From: JADHLK01 sp038131695
GTDB lineage: Bacteria > Pseudomonadota > Alphaproteobacteria > Puniceispirillales > Puniceispirillaceae
DNA length: 35,533 nucleotides
Assembly (NCBI GenBank): GCA_038131695.1
Contig: JAYPQA010000077.1
Span: 1 to 35,533 of the forward strand
Direction of reading: 5' to 3'
The notes under the pieces were generated by a model. The model had not been told where the DNA came from and searched no databases. It saw only the letters and a program-made list of their open reading frames with translations. Shown in pieces: positions 9,117 through 18,507 of this stretch. Each line of letters opens with the position of its first letter. Position 1 is the stretch's first letter. A program made the translations under genes and the position numbers.

Positions 9117-10138
9117 CAGCTCTCTCCAGTTGCGGCTTGATAGTGATGGCGGTGCATAAAATCGTTCAGTTGCGGGCCATCCGGCATGGCAGAAGCACAG
9201 CCCGGGCGGCTGACCACCAGGGCAGCTGCGGCTGCCCCCTCGCGCACAGATGCCAGCCATCCAGCCCCGCCGGCCAGACCGGCCAGCAGATTGCCCAGAA
9301 ACGCATCCCCCGCCCCGAATGGCTTGGCCGGGGTGACCGGCCAGATGCCGGTTGGCTGCACCGCGTCGCCCTTCAGGACAAGACAACCCTGCTGGCCCAT
9401 CTTATAGAGAATGACGCGGCCTGTTTGAGCCAGCTCTGCGGCCAGTGCGCGCCCTTCTGCAACAGCCTGTCCATCGCCCTTGGCCAGCACGGCAAATTCC
9501 TGATCATTGCCGGTGATAATTTGCGCGAGGTCACAAAATGCCCTTAAAGCAGCGGCGGCATGCTGGCTGTCTGACCAGGCCTCATTGCGGTAATCCAGAT
9601 CCAGAATCACCGGACAATCTTTTGCCGCTGCCTGTGTGGCCGCCGCAAGACAGCTGCTGGCAGACGGATCGGCAGACAGGGCCGTGCCGGTTATCACCAG
9701 AGCGCGGACGCCCGCAAAATCAATAAGGTCAACCAGCGCTGCCTCTATCTGAAGATCGGCAGCCGCATTGCGGTAAATCACCACTTCACATTCTTCTGCC
9801 CGTGTCTCGGCCAGCGCCAGCGAGCTGCGCGCCAGACCGCCTGCCTGACCCAGATAATCGCACCCCACCCCATAGGCCTGCAGCTGGCTGCGCACAAAAT
9901 CACCGGCCGGGTCCGCGCTCACCGCCGAGAGCAGCTGGACCGGCATTCCTCGCCTGGCCAGCGCCACCGCAATATTGCCTGCTGAGCCACCCAGATCCGC
10001 CTGAAATTCCCGTGCCTGTCTGATCTTGCTGCCAACCGGAACCGGATAGAGATCCATACCGGCGCGACCAGCCACAAAGACCGGCCCTTGTCGGCCGGCC
10101 AGCAAGGCGCCCGGATCATCTTGCATCTGTTCCGCCAC
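9116..10138 (-). CDS. PfkB family carbohydrate kinase, IolC-like
   Basis: A 340-residue cytosolic ribokinase-fold kinase. The N-terminal PfkB glycine signature DLGGSAGNIAVALARRG lies at residues 48-64. The C-terminal signature PFGAGDAFLGNLLAGL has the catalytic Asp near residue 278. It is distinct in sequence from the IolC domain encoded at 14641-16533. Position after iolE and before an IolB-like isomerase and a class II aldolase suggests it phosphorylates a deoxy-keto-gluconate-like acid, but the substrate is inferred from context alone. The start is GTG 10138; ATG 10126 is an alternative. It overlaps the next gene by TGATG and has no frame damage. Confidence 0.85.
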   Translation of the reverse strand: MAEQMQDDPGALLAGRQGPVFVAGRAGMDLYPVPVGSKIRQAREFQADLGGSAGNIAVALARRGMPVQLLSAVSADPAGDFVRSQLQAYGVGCDYLGQAGGLARSSLALAETRAEECEVVIYRNAAADLQIEAALVDLIDFAGVRALVITGTALSADPSASSCLAAATQAAAKDCPVILDLDYRNEAWSDSQHAAAALRAFCDLAQIITGNDQEFAVLAKGDGQAVAEGRALAAELAQTGRVILYKMGQQGCLVLKGDAVQPTGIWPVTPAKPFGAGDAFLGNLLAGLAGGAGWLASVREGAAAAALVVSRPGCASAMPDGPQLNDFMHRHHYQAATGES

Positions 10139-10166
10139 TTGCCCTGATATTCCCCTTTTGCCCGTT

Positions 10167-11066
10167 TTAGGCGGTTATCTCATATCCGGCTGCGTCCAGT
10201 GCTTCGGCCAGCGCCTGATACCCCATTCTGGCATAGGCCAGCGGATTGGCCTTGGCCGGGTCCTGTTCAGCCTCAACTATCACCCAGCCTTCATAGCCAA
10301 CATCTGCCAGCTGGCGCACCACCGCATGATAATCGATCAGCCCATCCCCCGGCACGGTGAACACCCCATCCAGCACACAATCAAGAAAGGATCGGCTGGC
10401 CGGGTCAATTCCGGCCAGTACATCCGCCCGGATATCCTTGGTATGCACATGATTGATACGCGGGCCATGCTTGGCAATCACTGTGCCATTGTCACCGCCG
10501 CCAAAAACCAGATGCCCGGTATCCAGCAACAGCCCGACAGCCGCGCCTGTATGGTCCATCAGCTGGTCAATCTCCGGCTCGGTTTCCACGGCTGTGCCCA
10601 TATGGTGGTGAAAGCTCAGCGGCACGCCTTTTCCGGCACAATATTCAGCCAGCCCGGTCAGCTTGCGGCCATAATCAGCGACATCAAAATCCGCCAGTTT
10701 CGGACGCGTGGCCAGCGGCCGATCCTGCTGGTTCTGAACCGTGCCAAAAGTCTCACCATAGACAATGACAGCCGCGCCCACCTCAGCAAACAGGTCCAGC
10801 TGCGGGGTTATCCGGTCAATCTCAGCTGCCAGATCATTCTGGATCAGCGTGCCGGAATACCAGCCGGATACCAGCGCCAGATCATGGGCCGCCAGAACGC
10901 TGGCGAGCTCCGCAGGCTGCTTGGGAAATTTGCCGCCCGTCTCGGTGCCGGTATAGCCAGCCTGTCTGGTTTCGGAAAGACAGACTGACAAGGGGGTATC
11001 ACCGCCCAGCTGCGGCAAATCATCATTGCTCCAGGAAATGGGCGACATACCAAGACGCAGTTTCAT
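10167..11066 (-). CDS. iolE: myo-Inosose-2 dehydratase IolE
   Basis: Dehydrates 2-keto-myo-inositol to 3D-(3,5/4)-trihydroxycyclohexane-1,2-dione, the second catabolic step. It is a xylose-isomerase-like TIM barrel of 299 residues. The N-terminus has the IolE pattern MSPISWSNDDLPQLGGDTPL and GTETGGKFPK. Metal and substrate residues lie in SFHHHMGTAVE near residue 151, LLDTGHLVFGG near residue 182 and HVHTKDIR near residue 205. The start at ATG 11066 gives the standard family N-terminus and length. It lies 28 bases before the PfkB kinase gene and 34 bases after the PhyH gene, within one operon. It is intact and assigned with good confidence. Confidence 0.9.
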   Translation of the reverse strand: MKLRLGMSPISWSNDDLPQLGGDTPLSVCLSETRQAGYTGTETGGKFPKQPAELASVLAAHDLALVSGWYSGTLIQNDLAAEIDRITPQLDLFAEVGAAVIVYGETFGTVQNQQDRPLATRPKLADFDVADYGRKLTGLAEYCAGKGVPLSFHHHMGTAVETEPEIDQLMDHTGAAVGLLLDTGHLVFGGGDNGTVIAKHGPRINHVHTKDIRADVLAGIDPASRSFLDCVLDGVFTVPGDGLIDYHAVVRQLADVGYEGWVIVEAEQDPAKANPLAYARMGYQALAEALDAAGYEITA

Positions 11067-11100
11067 CGATTGGGTCCTCTTGAAAAACAGGTGAACAGGG

Positions 11101-11937
11101 TCAGCCCTTTGCTGCTGACCGGCCTTCCGCATTGCCCGCTTCTGCTTCTTCCAGCAATTCCGGATAGCGCAAATCAAGCCCCAGCAGCTGGCGCAGGGCC
11201 GGGCTGGCCGCGGCCACCACAGCAGGATCCACGCTGGCCTGCAAATCTTCCATCGGCTTGACAAATTTCGGTAAATACTGGCCCAGCACCGAGGTGCGCT
11301 CAGCCGGGCTGTTATTGGGCATGGAACAATGCCAGATAAGGCCGGTAAAAAGCAGCAGGCTGCCCGGCGGGCAGGACAGCTGGATGGATTCAGCAGCGAA
11401 GGGATCAGCCTTGGGATATGCGCCGCGCTTTTGCGAGCCTGGCACCAGCGCGGTGGCGCCATTTTCCGGGGTGAATTCATGCAAGGCGATCAACGACTGG
11501 CAATTCATGTGAAAGCCCGCATTGATACCAGCCGGAAATTCGCCCAGATCATGCATATCCCAATAGGGATAATCGATATGCGGCTCCTGGCCCGGCGCGC
11601 CGGGCAGCAGCCGGTTCGCCGCAAAAGACCCCAGAATGAACTGGCGGCCCAGAATCCTGGCAAAAACCTGCATCACCGCCGGATGCTGCACCATATCGAT
11701 AAAGACCTGTCCCTTGTTCAGCAGATTCCAGACCCGCCTTTGCAGGTGAATCTTGTCCGCATGGGCGCCGGGAAAATGCGTCGCCCCGCTGGCCTGATCC
11801 GAAAAATGCCTGATAATCCGGTTGGCCTCAGCAACCTCATCTGCATCAAAAACGGACTCAAACAGATGATAGCCCGGCCCATCCAGCAGGTTTTCAATGG
11901 CGGTATCACAGTCTTTTTTGGTCAGATGGCGTGCCAT
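11101..11937 (-). CDS. Phytanoyl-CoA dioxygenase (PhyH) family oxygenase
   Basis: A 278-residue non-haem Fe(II)/2-oxoglutarate-type oxygenase. The iron-binding triad is visible as HID (His120, Asp122) and His203 in LIWHCSMPNNS. Arg214 in ERTSVLGQY is a candidate 2-oxoglutarate anchor. The family hydroxylates diverse small molecules, so the substrate cannot be read from sequence. Its position between iolB and iolE, with 16 and 34 base gaps, ties it to inositol or a derivative such as a methyl ether or another substituted form. That role is inference; it is not one of the standard iol enzymes. Start ATG 11937; intact. Confidence 0.85.
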   Translation of the reverse strand: MARHLTKKDCDTAIENLLDGPGYHLFESVFDADEVAEANRIIRHFSDQASGATHFPGAHADKIHLQRRVWNLLNKGQVFIDMVQHPAVMQVFARILGRQFILGSFAANRLLPGAPGQEPHIDYPYWDMHDLGEFPAGINAGFHMNCQSLIALHEFTPENGATALVPGSQKRGAYPKADPFAAESIQLSCPPGSLLLFTGLIWHCSMPNNSPAERTSVLGQYLPKFVKPMEDLQASVDPAVVAAASPALRQLLGLDLRYPELLEEAEAGNAEGRSAAKG

Positions 11938-11952
11938 GATCTCTCTTGCCTG

Positions 11953-12750
11953 TCAGTCCAGCATCCAGTCATGATTGGGGTCATTGCGGAATTTCCAAAT
12001 CCGCTTCGGGCCTGCCATGACATTCAGATAATAGCTTTCATAAGCGTGCGGAGCCCCGACCGGATGATAGCCGCGCGGCACCAGAACCACATCCCGATCC
12101 TCTGCCGCCATGGTTTCATCCAGCGCGCGGTCATCTGTATAAACGCGCTGCAGCACAAAACCCTGCGAGGGGTTGATGCGATGATAATAGGTTTCTTCCA
12201 GATGGCTCTCATGTGGCAGATCATCTGTATCATGCTTGTGGGGCGGATAGGAGGACCAGTTCCCCGGCGGCGTGGTCGCCTCTACCACCAACAGCGAATC
12301 AGCTGGCTCTGTCTCAGGCAGGACATTGCAAATATGCCGGACATTTGAACCGCTGCCGCGTGTTTCCTGCGTCATATCTTCTGGCCGGATCAGGCGCGGC
12401 GGATGTGCCCCGTCAAGGCCCGGTGCCCGGCAAATGGCAATTTCACTCTCGGCTTCTGCGGTAACCTGCCAGCCGGTCTGCATCGGCACAAAAAGCGCAA
12501 AGGGCGGCGTTTTGTCAAATACCGAAGCGCGCCCGCTGCAGCTGCCAAAATCTGTGCCGCCTGCTGCAAAGCGCGCCGCCCCGCTCAGCAGGACAATACA
12601 CAGCTCGGTTTCATCCCCGGCCCCGTCCAGCTGCTGGCCAGAGACCAGATCATGCACCTCAAAACCGACATACTGCCAGCCTGCAGAAGCAGGCGTGATC
12701 ACATGACGGGCCTTTGCATTCCGGTTCGGCTTTACTAACAAGTCAGCCAT
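11953..12750 (-). CDS. iolB: 5-Deoxyglucuronate isomerase IolB
   Basis: Isomerises 5-deoxyglucuronate to 2-deoxy-5-keto-gluconate in myo-inositol breakdown. It is a 265-residue bicupin enzyme. The C-terminal cupin has the expected metal site: PPHKHD near residue 192, ESHLEETYYHR near residue 205, then LVPRGYHPVGAPHAYESYYLNVMAG, where His residues complete the site. The N-terminal cupin is more divergent. ATG 12750 is chosen because AAGGAGG stands six bases upstream; a GTG at 12756 lies too close to that site. The stop of iolD at 12753 falls between the ribosome site and the start, so translation is probably coupled. It is intact. Confidence 0.93.
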   Translation of the reverse strand: MADLLVKPNRNAKARHVITPASAGWQYVGFEVHDLVSGQQLDGAGDETELCIVLLSGAARFAAGGTDFGSCSGRASVFDKTPPFALFVPMQTGWQVTAEAESEIAICRAPGLDGAHPPRLIRPEDMTQETRGSGSNVRHICNVLPETEPADSLLVVEATTPPGNWSSYPPHKHDTDDLPHESHLEETYYHRINPSQGFVLQRVYTDDRALDETMAAEDRDVVLVPRGYHPVGAPHAYESYYLNVMAGPKRIWKFRNDPNHDWMLD

Positions 12751-12752
12751 GC

Positions 12753-14634
12753 TCACCCTCCTTTATCCGGGCCGCTTCCCTGGCCCTTGTTCTGGGCAAC
12801 GCGCCCGGCCAGCCAGCCCTTATGGGCGGCCCGCACCTCATCCCTGGCCGAGACAGACGGAACCGCCACATCCCACCAGCTTCCCCCCGCCTCCTGTAGA
12901 GGGGGCAGGATCTGTCCTGATCACAATAATATCAACCCCGGGGCGGTAACAGCCCCGGCAACCTGTTTTTCCAGATCATCAAGGCTGGTTGCCGAGAACC
13001 GCCCGCGCGCCCAGTGAGGCCGCATGAGCAACAAAATCTATCTCTGGCAAGACTTCATGCACGCTATCGGCAAACAGATTATTGAACGGCGCCCCGCCGG
13101 TTGCCACCTGCAGGCGGTTGATACATCCAAACCCGCTATTATCTGTTATCACCAGCGTCATGGAAACGCCCATCATCACTGCGGTGGCCAATTCCGAATT
13201 CATCATCAGATAGGACCCGTCTCCGGCAAAGACCAGGTTGGGCCGGCCTGGCTCTGCCATATGCACCCCGATACCGGCAGCCACCTCATAGCCCATGCAG
13301 GAAAAGCCATATTCCATGTGATAGCCATTTGTCTGGCCCGTCTGCCACAGCTTGTGCAGCTCGCCCGGCATGGACCCGGCGGCCCCCACCACAATCGCCT
13401 CAGCCGGGGCGGCGCGGTTCACCGCCCCTATCACAGCCGCATCGCTGGGCAGCTGATTGCCGGATGGGGCCGCACAGACCGCGGCCACCTCGCTTTGCCA
13501 GATTGTTTTCAGCTCCGCTGCCTTTTCCTGCCAGCCCTTTTCTGCCTGCCAGGCTGCCAGCTGATCCGCCAGCTGATCCACCAGCGCGGCCAGCCCGGCC
13601 CCGGCATCTGCCAGCAAGGGAGCTGCCTGATGTTTTATCGCATCATGCAGCTGCACATTCAGCGCGATCACCTGCCCCTTGATAAGCGCATTCGATCCGG
13701 TGGTAAAATCCTGCAAGCGGCTGCCCACGGCCAGCACAATATCAGCCTGGCGGGCCAGCTCATTGGCAGCAGACGCCCCGGTCACGCCCAGCGATCCGAC
13801 ATAGTTGGGATGGGCTTCGGGCAGCGCTGATTTGCCGGCCTGCGTCGCCGCAACCGGCACGCCGCTGGCTTCGGCAAAGGCGGCGAGTTGATCCCAGGCC
13901 CCGGCATAGCGCACCCCGCCGCCCGCAATAATCAGCGGCTTTTTCGACTGGCCCAGCAAGGCCAGCGCCCGGGCCAGCTCATCCGGGTCCGGCGGGCTGC
14001 GCCGAATCTCCCAGATCTGCGGGGCAAAAAAGGCAGCTGGCCAGTGCCAGCTTTCAGCCTGCACATCCTGGCACAGAGCCAGCGTCACCGGCCCGCAACT
14101 GGCCGGATCTGTCAGAATGCTCATCGCCTTGGGCAAGGCTGCCAGCAGCTGTTCCGGGCGGGTGATTCGGTCAAAATAGCGCGAAACAGGCCGGAAACAG
14201 TCATTCGCCGAGACCGTGCCATCAGCAAAATCCTCAACCTGCTGGAGCACCGGATCAGGCCGCCGGTCCGCAAACACATCCCCCGGCAGGAACAGCACCG
14301 GCAAGCGGTTCACATGGGCCAGCGCGGCGGCTGTTACCATATTGGTGGCCCCCGGTCCGATAGAGGAGGTAACCGCCATCATGCGGCGGCGATTCATCTG
14401 CTTGGCATAGGCAATGGCCGCGTGCGCCATCCCCTGTTCATTATGGCCGCGATAGGTCGGCAGGCTGTCCTTTACCTGATAAAGCGCCTCTCCCAGACCG
14501 GCGACATTGCCATGCCCGAAAATCGCCCAGACTCCGGCAAAGGCCGGCTCGGTGCTGCCATCGAGCTGGCGGATGCTCTGGGCTGTCATCCAGCGCACCA
14601 GCGCCTGTGACAGGGTCAGTTCGATCATATCCAT
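12753..14634 (-). CDS. iolD: 3D-(3,5/4)-trihydroxycyclohexane-1,2-dione hydrolase IolD (3' end frame-shifted)
   Basis: A thiamine-diphosphate enzyme that opens the trihydroxycyclohexane-dione ring to 5-deoxyglucuronate. Features in order: the N-terminal ThDP domain with YRGHNEQGMAHAA (catalytic Glu66); SSIGPGATNM; a middle domain with PLIIAGGGVRYAGA; and the C-terminal ThDP-binding motif starting GDGSYLMMNSE and ending ITDN. The frame is open for 550 residues to about 12985, then shifts. Other frames supply LEKQVAGAVTAPGV, DIIVI and SWWDVAVPSVSARDEVRAAH, ending GPDKGG and TGA at 12753. Whole length is about 627 residues, as in the family. The tail damage near 12890-12985 takes a few small indels to fix. 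It starts 7 bases after the iolC stop. Confidence 0.92.
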
Positions 14635-14640
14635 CTTTGC

Positions 14641-16533
14641 TCAGCCTCCTGCTTCATCCCAGGCCGTGATCAGCCGCTGATAGGTTGCCGCCATATCCGC
14701 AATCGCGGCCGCATCGTCCATCTGTCCGGCAAACCAGTCTTCTGCGGCAGCCGCAAATATTGTGCGCCCAATGGCAAAACCGCGCACCAGATTTTCCTGG
14801 CGCGCCGCCATAAAAGAAGCTGCCAGCGCGCTGTCCGCAGCCTGTTTGCCCAGCACGATAATCCCCTGCAAATGCGGATCATGCGCCGCCGCCACCACCC
14901 CGCATTCCTGCCAGAAGGCCGGGTCTGTTTCCGGCTCCAGCTTCCACCAGTCCGGATAAATGCCAAGCTTGTAGAAATGCTGCATAAGCCCGGCAACCTG
15001 ATCCGGGGCGGCCGCTTGCTCCGGGCGCGAGGTGATAATCTCCAGCAGGAATTCATGGCCGCTGCGCCGACAGGCATCAGCGAGGCGAACCAGCAGCTGG
15101 TCATGATGGGCTTGCAGCTCCTGCGGGTCATCCAGCCGCACCGGGGCCAGCACCTTGACACAATGGCCAGCTGGCCATTCTGCAAGGCGAGAGCCGATAT
15201 CCGGCCCCTCTTCCAGAGCCAGCGGAAATACGCCTGATTCTTCTATTGGCCGGCCAATCCATAAGGGGCTGTCTGCGGCGCGATGCAGGGCGGTGCGCCC
15301 CAGCCGGTCATCTACCAGAATCCCCAACTGATGCTGGCTGGTTTCAGCCACCTGCAGGGCCGCGGCCAGGGCCAGCTGCTTGAATTGGTCAATCGCTGCC
15401 GCATCCCGCTGGTGCGCTTTGGCCAGCGCCTCGAACTGGTGGCGGTGGTCAAAGGCAAAGCTGAGCAGCTCCGGATAGCGTTTTTTGCGGGTGGTTGACC
15501 AATGCAGCTGTTCCAGTTTTGCATCCTTGCGCAAGGCCTGATGGACACTGCCCACCTCCAGCAGGTGGGGCAGCTCAACAAAAGACGGGTAAGCCGGGGC
15601 ACAGCCATGCCGGGAGACCGCCAGCGCGCCGCATCCATTGGCATAGCTGGCAGCTGTTTGCAGCGTCTCATCCCGCAGCCAGCCGCGCATGAAACCGGCC
15701 ATAAAGCCGTCACCTGCGCCCAGCACATTAAAGACTTCAATCCCTTGCACCGGCACGCTGACCGCATCGCCCCAGCCGGAACAGCCTGCCTCAAAAACTG
15801 AGCAGCCCAGCGCACCGCGCTTGCAGACGAGGACGGCCGGGCTGATCTTTCTGGCCGCCTGCAAGGCTGCCAGCGTATCGGTCGTGCCGCCTGCGATATG
15901 CCATTCTTCCTCAGTGCCAACAATCAGGTCACACAAGGGCAGGATCTCCTGCAAATGGCTGGTAACCGCCGCGCTGGCCGCAAAACGCGATTCGCCATCT
16001 CCATGCCCGCCCAGCGCCCAGAGATTCGGGCGATAATCAATATCCAGAGCCACCTTGCGCCCGGCCTCCCGCGCCGCGCGCATCGCCTTGAAACTGGCGG
16101 CGGCCACTTGCGGGGTGCTGAAATGCGTGCCGGTAACAACGGTGCAGCGGGCCGAGGCAATGAAATGCGGGTCAATATCTTCCTCAGACAGGGCCATATC
16201 GGCGCAATTTTCCCGGTAGAATATCAGCGGGAATTGTTCGCTATCCCGGATACCCAGAATCACCAGCGCCGACAGCCTGTCCGGATCGGTTTTGACGGCG
16301 CTGACATCAACCCCTTCTGCCGCCAGCGTCTCGCGGATAAAGCGGCCCATATGCTCATCCCCAACGCGGGTGATAACCGCTGTCTTCAGCCCCAGCCGCG
16401 CCCCGCCTATCGCCATATTGGTGGGGCTGCCGCCGATATATTTGGCAAAACTTGCCATATCCTCAAGTCGGCCACCGGTCTGGCCGCCATAAAGATCAAC
16501 AGAGCTGCGCCCGATTGTGATCATATCCAGCAT
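14641..16533 (-). CDS. iolC: Bifunctional 5-dehydro-2-deoxygluconokinase / DUF2090 aldolase-like protein (IolC fusion)
   Basis: A 630-residue fusion. Residues 1-320 are a PfkB kinase of the IolC type: IGGSPTNMAIGGARLG at 33-48, ALDIDYRPNLW near 162 and VLGAGDGFMAGFMRGW with catalytic Asp275. It phosphorylates 2-deoxy-5-keto-gluconate. Residues 325-630 are a DUF2090 domain with an aldolase-like barrel (LLSFAFDHRHQFEAL, LEIITSRPE, WWKLEP, IIVLGKQA, FAIGRT). DUF2090 fused to IolC is known from proteobacterial iol operons and is taken to cleave the phosphorylated product. ATG 16533 follows AGGAAACC. No frame damage. It stands between the ATPase gene and iolD. Confidence 0.93.
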   Translation of the reverse strand: MLDMITIGRSSVDLYGGQTGGRLEDMASFAKYIGGSPTNMAIGGARLGLKTAVITRVGDEHMGRFIRETLAAEGVDVSAVKTDPDRLSALVILGIRDSEQFPLIFYRENCADMALSEEDIDPHFIASARCTVVTGTHFSTPQVAAASFKAMRAAREAGRKVALDIDYRPNLWALGGHGDGESRFAASAAVTSHLQEILPLCDLIVGTEEEWHIAGGTTDTLAALQAARKISPAVLVCKRGALGCSVFEAGCSGWGDAVSVPVQGIEVFNVLGAGDGFMAGFMRGWLRDETLQTAASYANGCGALAVSRHGCAPAYPSFVELPHLLEVGSVHQALRKDAKLEQLHWSTTRKKRYPELLSFAFDHRHQFEALAKAHQRDAAAIDQFKQLALAAALQVAETSQHQLGILVDDRLGRTALHRAADSPLWIGRPIEESGVFPLALEEGPDIGSRLAEWPAGHCVKVLAPVRLDDPQELQAHHDQLLVRLADACRRSGHEFLLEIITSRPEQAAAPDQVAGLMQHFYKLGIYPDWWKLEPETDPAFWQECGVVAAAHDPHLQGIIVLGKQAADSALAASFMAARQENLVRGFAIGRTIFAAAAEDWFAGQMDDAAAIADMAATYQRLITAWDEAGG

Positions 16534-16592
16534 GATCTGGTTTCCTGTCCCTTGTCAGCCGGCTATCTGGCGTGAGGCAGGCTGGCCACCCC

Positions 16593-17363
16593 TCATGCAG
16601 AGGCTCGCTGAAACTCGGATTCCAGCTCAGCCAGCTCAGCCCCGCCTGCCATCAGGGCCCGCAAATTATCCATATCAATCTCATCCCGCGCGCCATCTGC
16701 CAATACCCGCCCGCGATTGAGGAAGGTGAATCTGTCACCGACCAGCTTGGCGTGCATATCATTATGGGTAATGAAAATGATGGCGATGTCATTCATCTCA
16801 CGCACCTGATTGACGGTGCGCAAAACTTCCAGCTGCTGTTTCTGGCCAAGGGCTGAGGTCGGCTCATCCAGAATCAGCACATTGGCCCCGAAATAAATCG
16901 CCCGCGCAATGGCCAGCGTCTGGCGCTGACCGCCGGACATGGTGCCAATTGGCTGAGTTGGATCGGCCACATCAATGCCCAGCTTGGCCATTTGCGTGCG
17001 CGTGATCTCATTCATCTGTTCCATATCCAGGAACGGCCCCTTGCTGATCTCACGCCCAAGAAAGAAATTGCGAGCCACACTCATCAGCGGCTGCAAGGCC
17101 AGGTCCTGATAGACCGTGCCAATACCGGCCACGGCCGCATCTCTTGGAGAGCGGAAATGCACCCGCTTGCCATCAATCAGGATTTCCCCCTCATCGGGTG
17201 TATAGACGCCAGACAAAATCTTGATCAGCGTTGATTTGCCAGCCCCGTTATCCCCCAGCAGCGCGGTCACCTGTCCGCGATAGGCAGCAAATGAAATATC
17301 CTTCAGCGCGATAATATTGCCAAAGAACTTGGCTACGCCATTCAGCTGAATCGTTGGTGTCAT
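16593..17363 (-). CDS. Sugar (probably inositol) ABC transporter ATP-binding protein, single domain
   Basis: A 256-residue cytosolic ATPase of the carbohydrate uptake class 2. It shows Walker A GDNGAGKST at 37-45, the signature MSGGQRQ at 142-148, Walker B VLILDEPTSALG near 162-173 and the switch histidine in FITHND. Most relatives such as RbsA have two fused ATPase domains of about 500 residues. This one is a single domain, like FrcA, and would act as a homodimer. ATG 17363 is two bases after the permease stop. Membership in an iol operon makes inositol the likely cargo. The gene is intact, unlike the two upstream transporter genes. Confidence 0.9.
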   Translation of the reverse strand: MTPTIQLNGVAKFFGNIIALKDISFAAYRGQVTALLGDNGAGKSTLIKILSGVYTPDEGEILIDGKRVHFRSPRDAAVAGIGTVYQDLALQPLMSVARNFFLGREISKGPFLDMEQMNEITRTQMAKLGIDVADPTQPIGTMSGGQRQTLAIARAIYFGANVLILDEPTSALGQKQQLEVLRTVNQVREMNDIAIIFITHNDMHAKLVGDRFTFLNRGRVLADGARDEIDMDNLRALMAGGAELAELESEFQRASA

Positions 17364-17365
17364 CA

Positions 17366-18463
17366 CTATCCTCGCAAGACCCGGTTTCGCAAAACTGTTC
17401 AGCAATGCTGCCCCCTGGTGGATCACCAGCGCCCCAGCATTGGCACGGAACAGATTATTGTCACTGGGGGGCGGGAACGAAATTGATGCTGCGGCTGGCA
17501 ATGGCAAAGATAAAGGCCCCAGCATCATTCCCCTTGATAACGGACCCATACCCCCCGGTCAGCGCACAGCCACCGATAACAGCTGCGGCAATGGCGTGCA
17601 AATTGGGTGGAAATCACTCCGTTTGATCAGATTGTTCTGACGCTACTACGGTCAGCACGCCCAGCAAACAGGCCAGACAGGCGGAGATGACAAACAGGCT
17701 GATTTTCACCCGGTTGACCGGCACACCGACGGCCCGGGCGGCTGCCGGGTCGCCGCCTGCTGCATAAATCCAGTTGCCAAAGCGCGTCTTGTGCAACATC
17801 AGCGCCACCAGAACAACCAAAATAATAAAATAATAGACTTCCGCATCAAAGGGCAGGCCGAAACGCTTTATCGAAGGGGCAAACATATTGTCAATCCGTG
17901 TCGGATCTCACTCGCTGGCAGGCGGTCCTAGCTGCGCTTGACAGACAGGCGAGACTGGCTCACCAGGGTCTGGCTCAAAAATACGGCTGGGCCAGGCCGC
18001 GGCTGGCAAACCAGAAACCCAACGTCACAATGTTAAGTAAGCCGGTGCGCACCACGATAAAGCCAATGATAGCTCCCAGAATGGCCAGCTCAACAAAGGT
18101 CAGCAGAATAGCCGGAACCACCGGCACTCCAAAAATCAGCAACAGGGCAAAGGAATGGCCCGCCAGCGCAATATTCGCACCAATGCTGAGATCAAATTCC
18201 CCTGCTATCATAAGTAAGGATGCCCTCTGACAGCCAGAATACCGACAAAGGCCGCCAGCTCTACCCAGGCCTGAATGCCAATAGGATTCGTCCACATGGT
18301 AATTGAAGGTGCCGCTGATGCTGCTGGTCAAAATCATAAAGCGTGATAATAATAATGCCCAGACCAAATACCGACCCAAGCTCCGCGTGCAATGGGTTTC
18401 GATCAGCCTACCCGGTTTGATTCTTTCATCCGTGCCGCTCATAATTGCCCCCAAAAAGCTCAT
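17366..18463 (-). pseudogene. Sugar ABC transporter permease, RbsC/FrcC type (frame interrupted)
   Basis: The membrane component of the same importer. Pieces in several frames give family segments in order: MSGTDERIKPGRLIE near the start; SSISGTFNYHV; LLMIAGEFDLSIGANIALAG, which is the EFDLS-G motif of the family; LGAIIGFIVVRTGLLNIVTLG; MLHKTRFGNWIYAAGGDPAAARAVGVPVNRVK, the cytoplasmic loop docking to the ATPase; then AVIGGCALTGGYGSVIKG and LFRA near the end. The stop TAG at 17366-17368 lies two bases before the ATPase start. Joined, the length is about 360 residues. At least five indels are needed, so the piece is either badly sequenced or decayed. Start at ATG 18463 after TAAGGA. Confidence 0.75.
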
Positions 18464-18473
18464 TCCTTACAAA

Positions 18474-18498
18474 TGGCGGGCAATGAGTTCGCCCGCCA
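18474..18498 (-). promoter_or_regulatory. Stem-loop between binding-protein and permease genes
   Basis: A perfect 8-base inverted repeat, TGGCGGGC at 18474-18481 and GCCCGCCA at 18491-18498, with a 9-base loop, lies just before the permease ribosome site and close to the end of the binding-protein gene. Such hairpins in binding-protein operons often protect the upstream message from 3' decay, so more binding protein than permease is made. Role inferred from position. Confidence 0.45.
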
Positions 18499-18507
18499 GA
18501 TAGTGCG

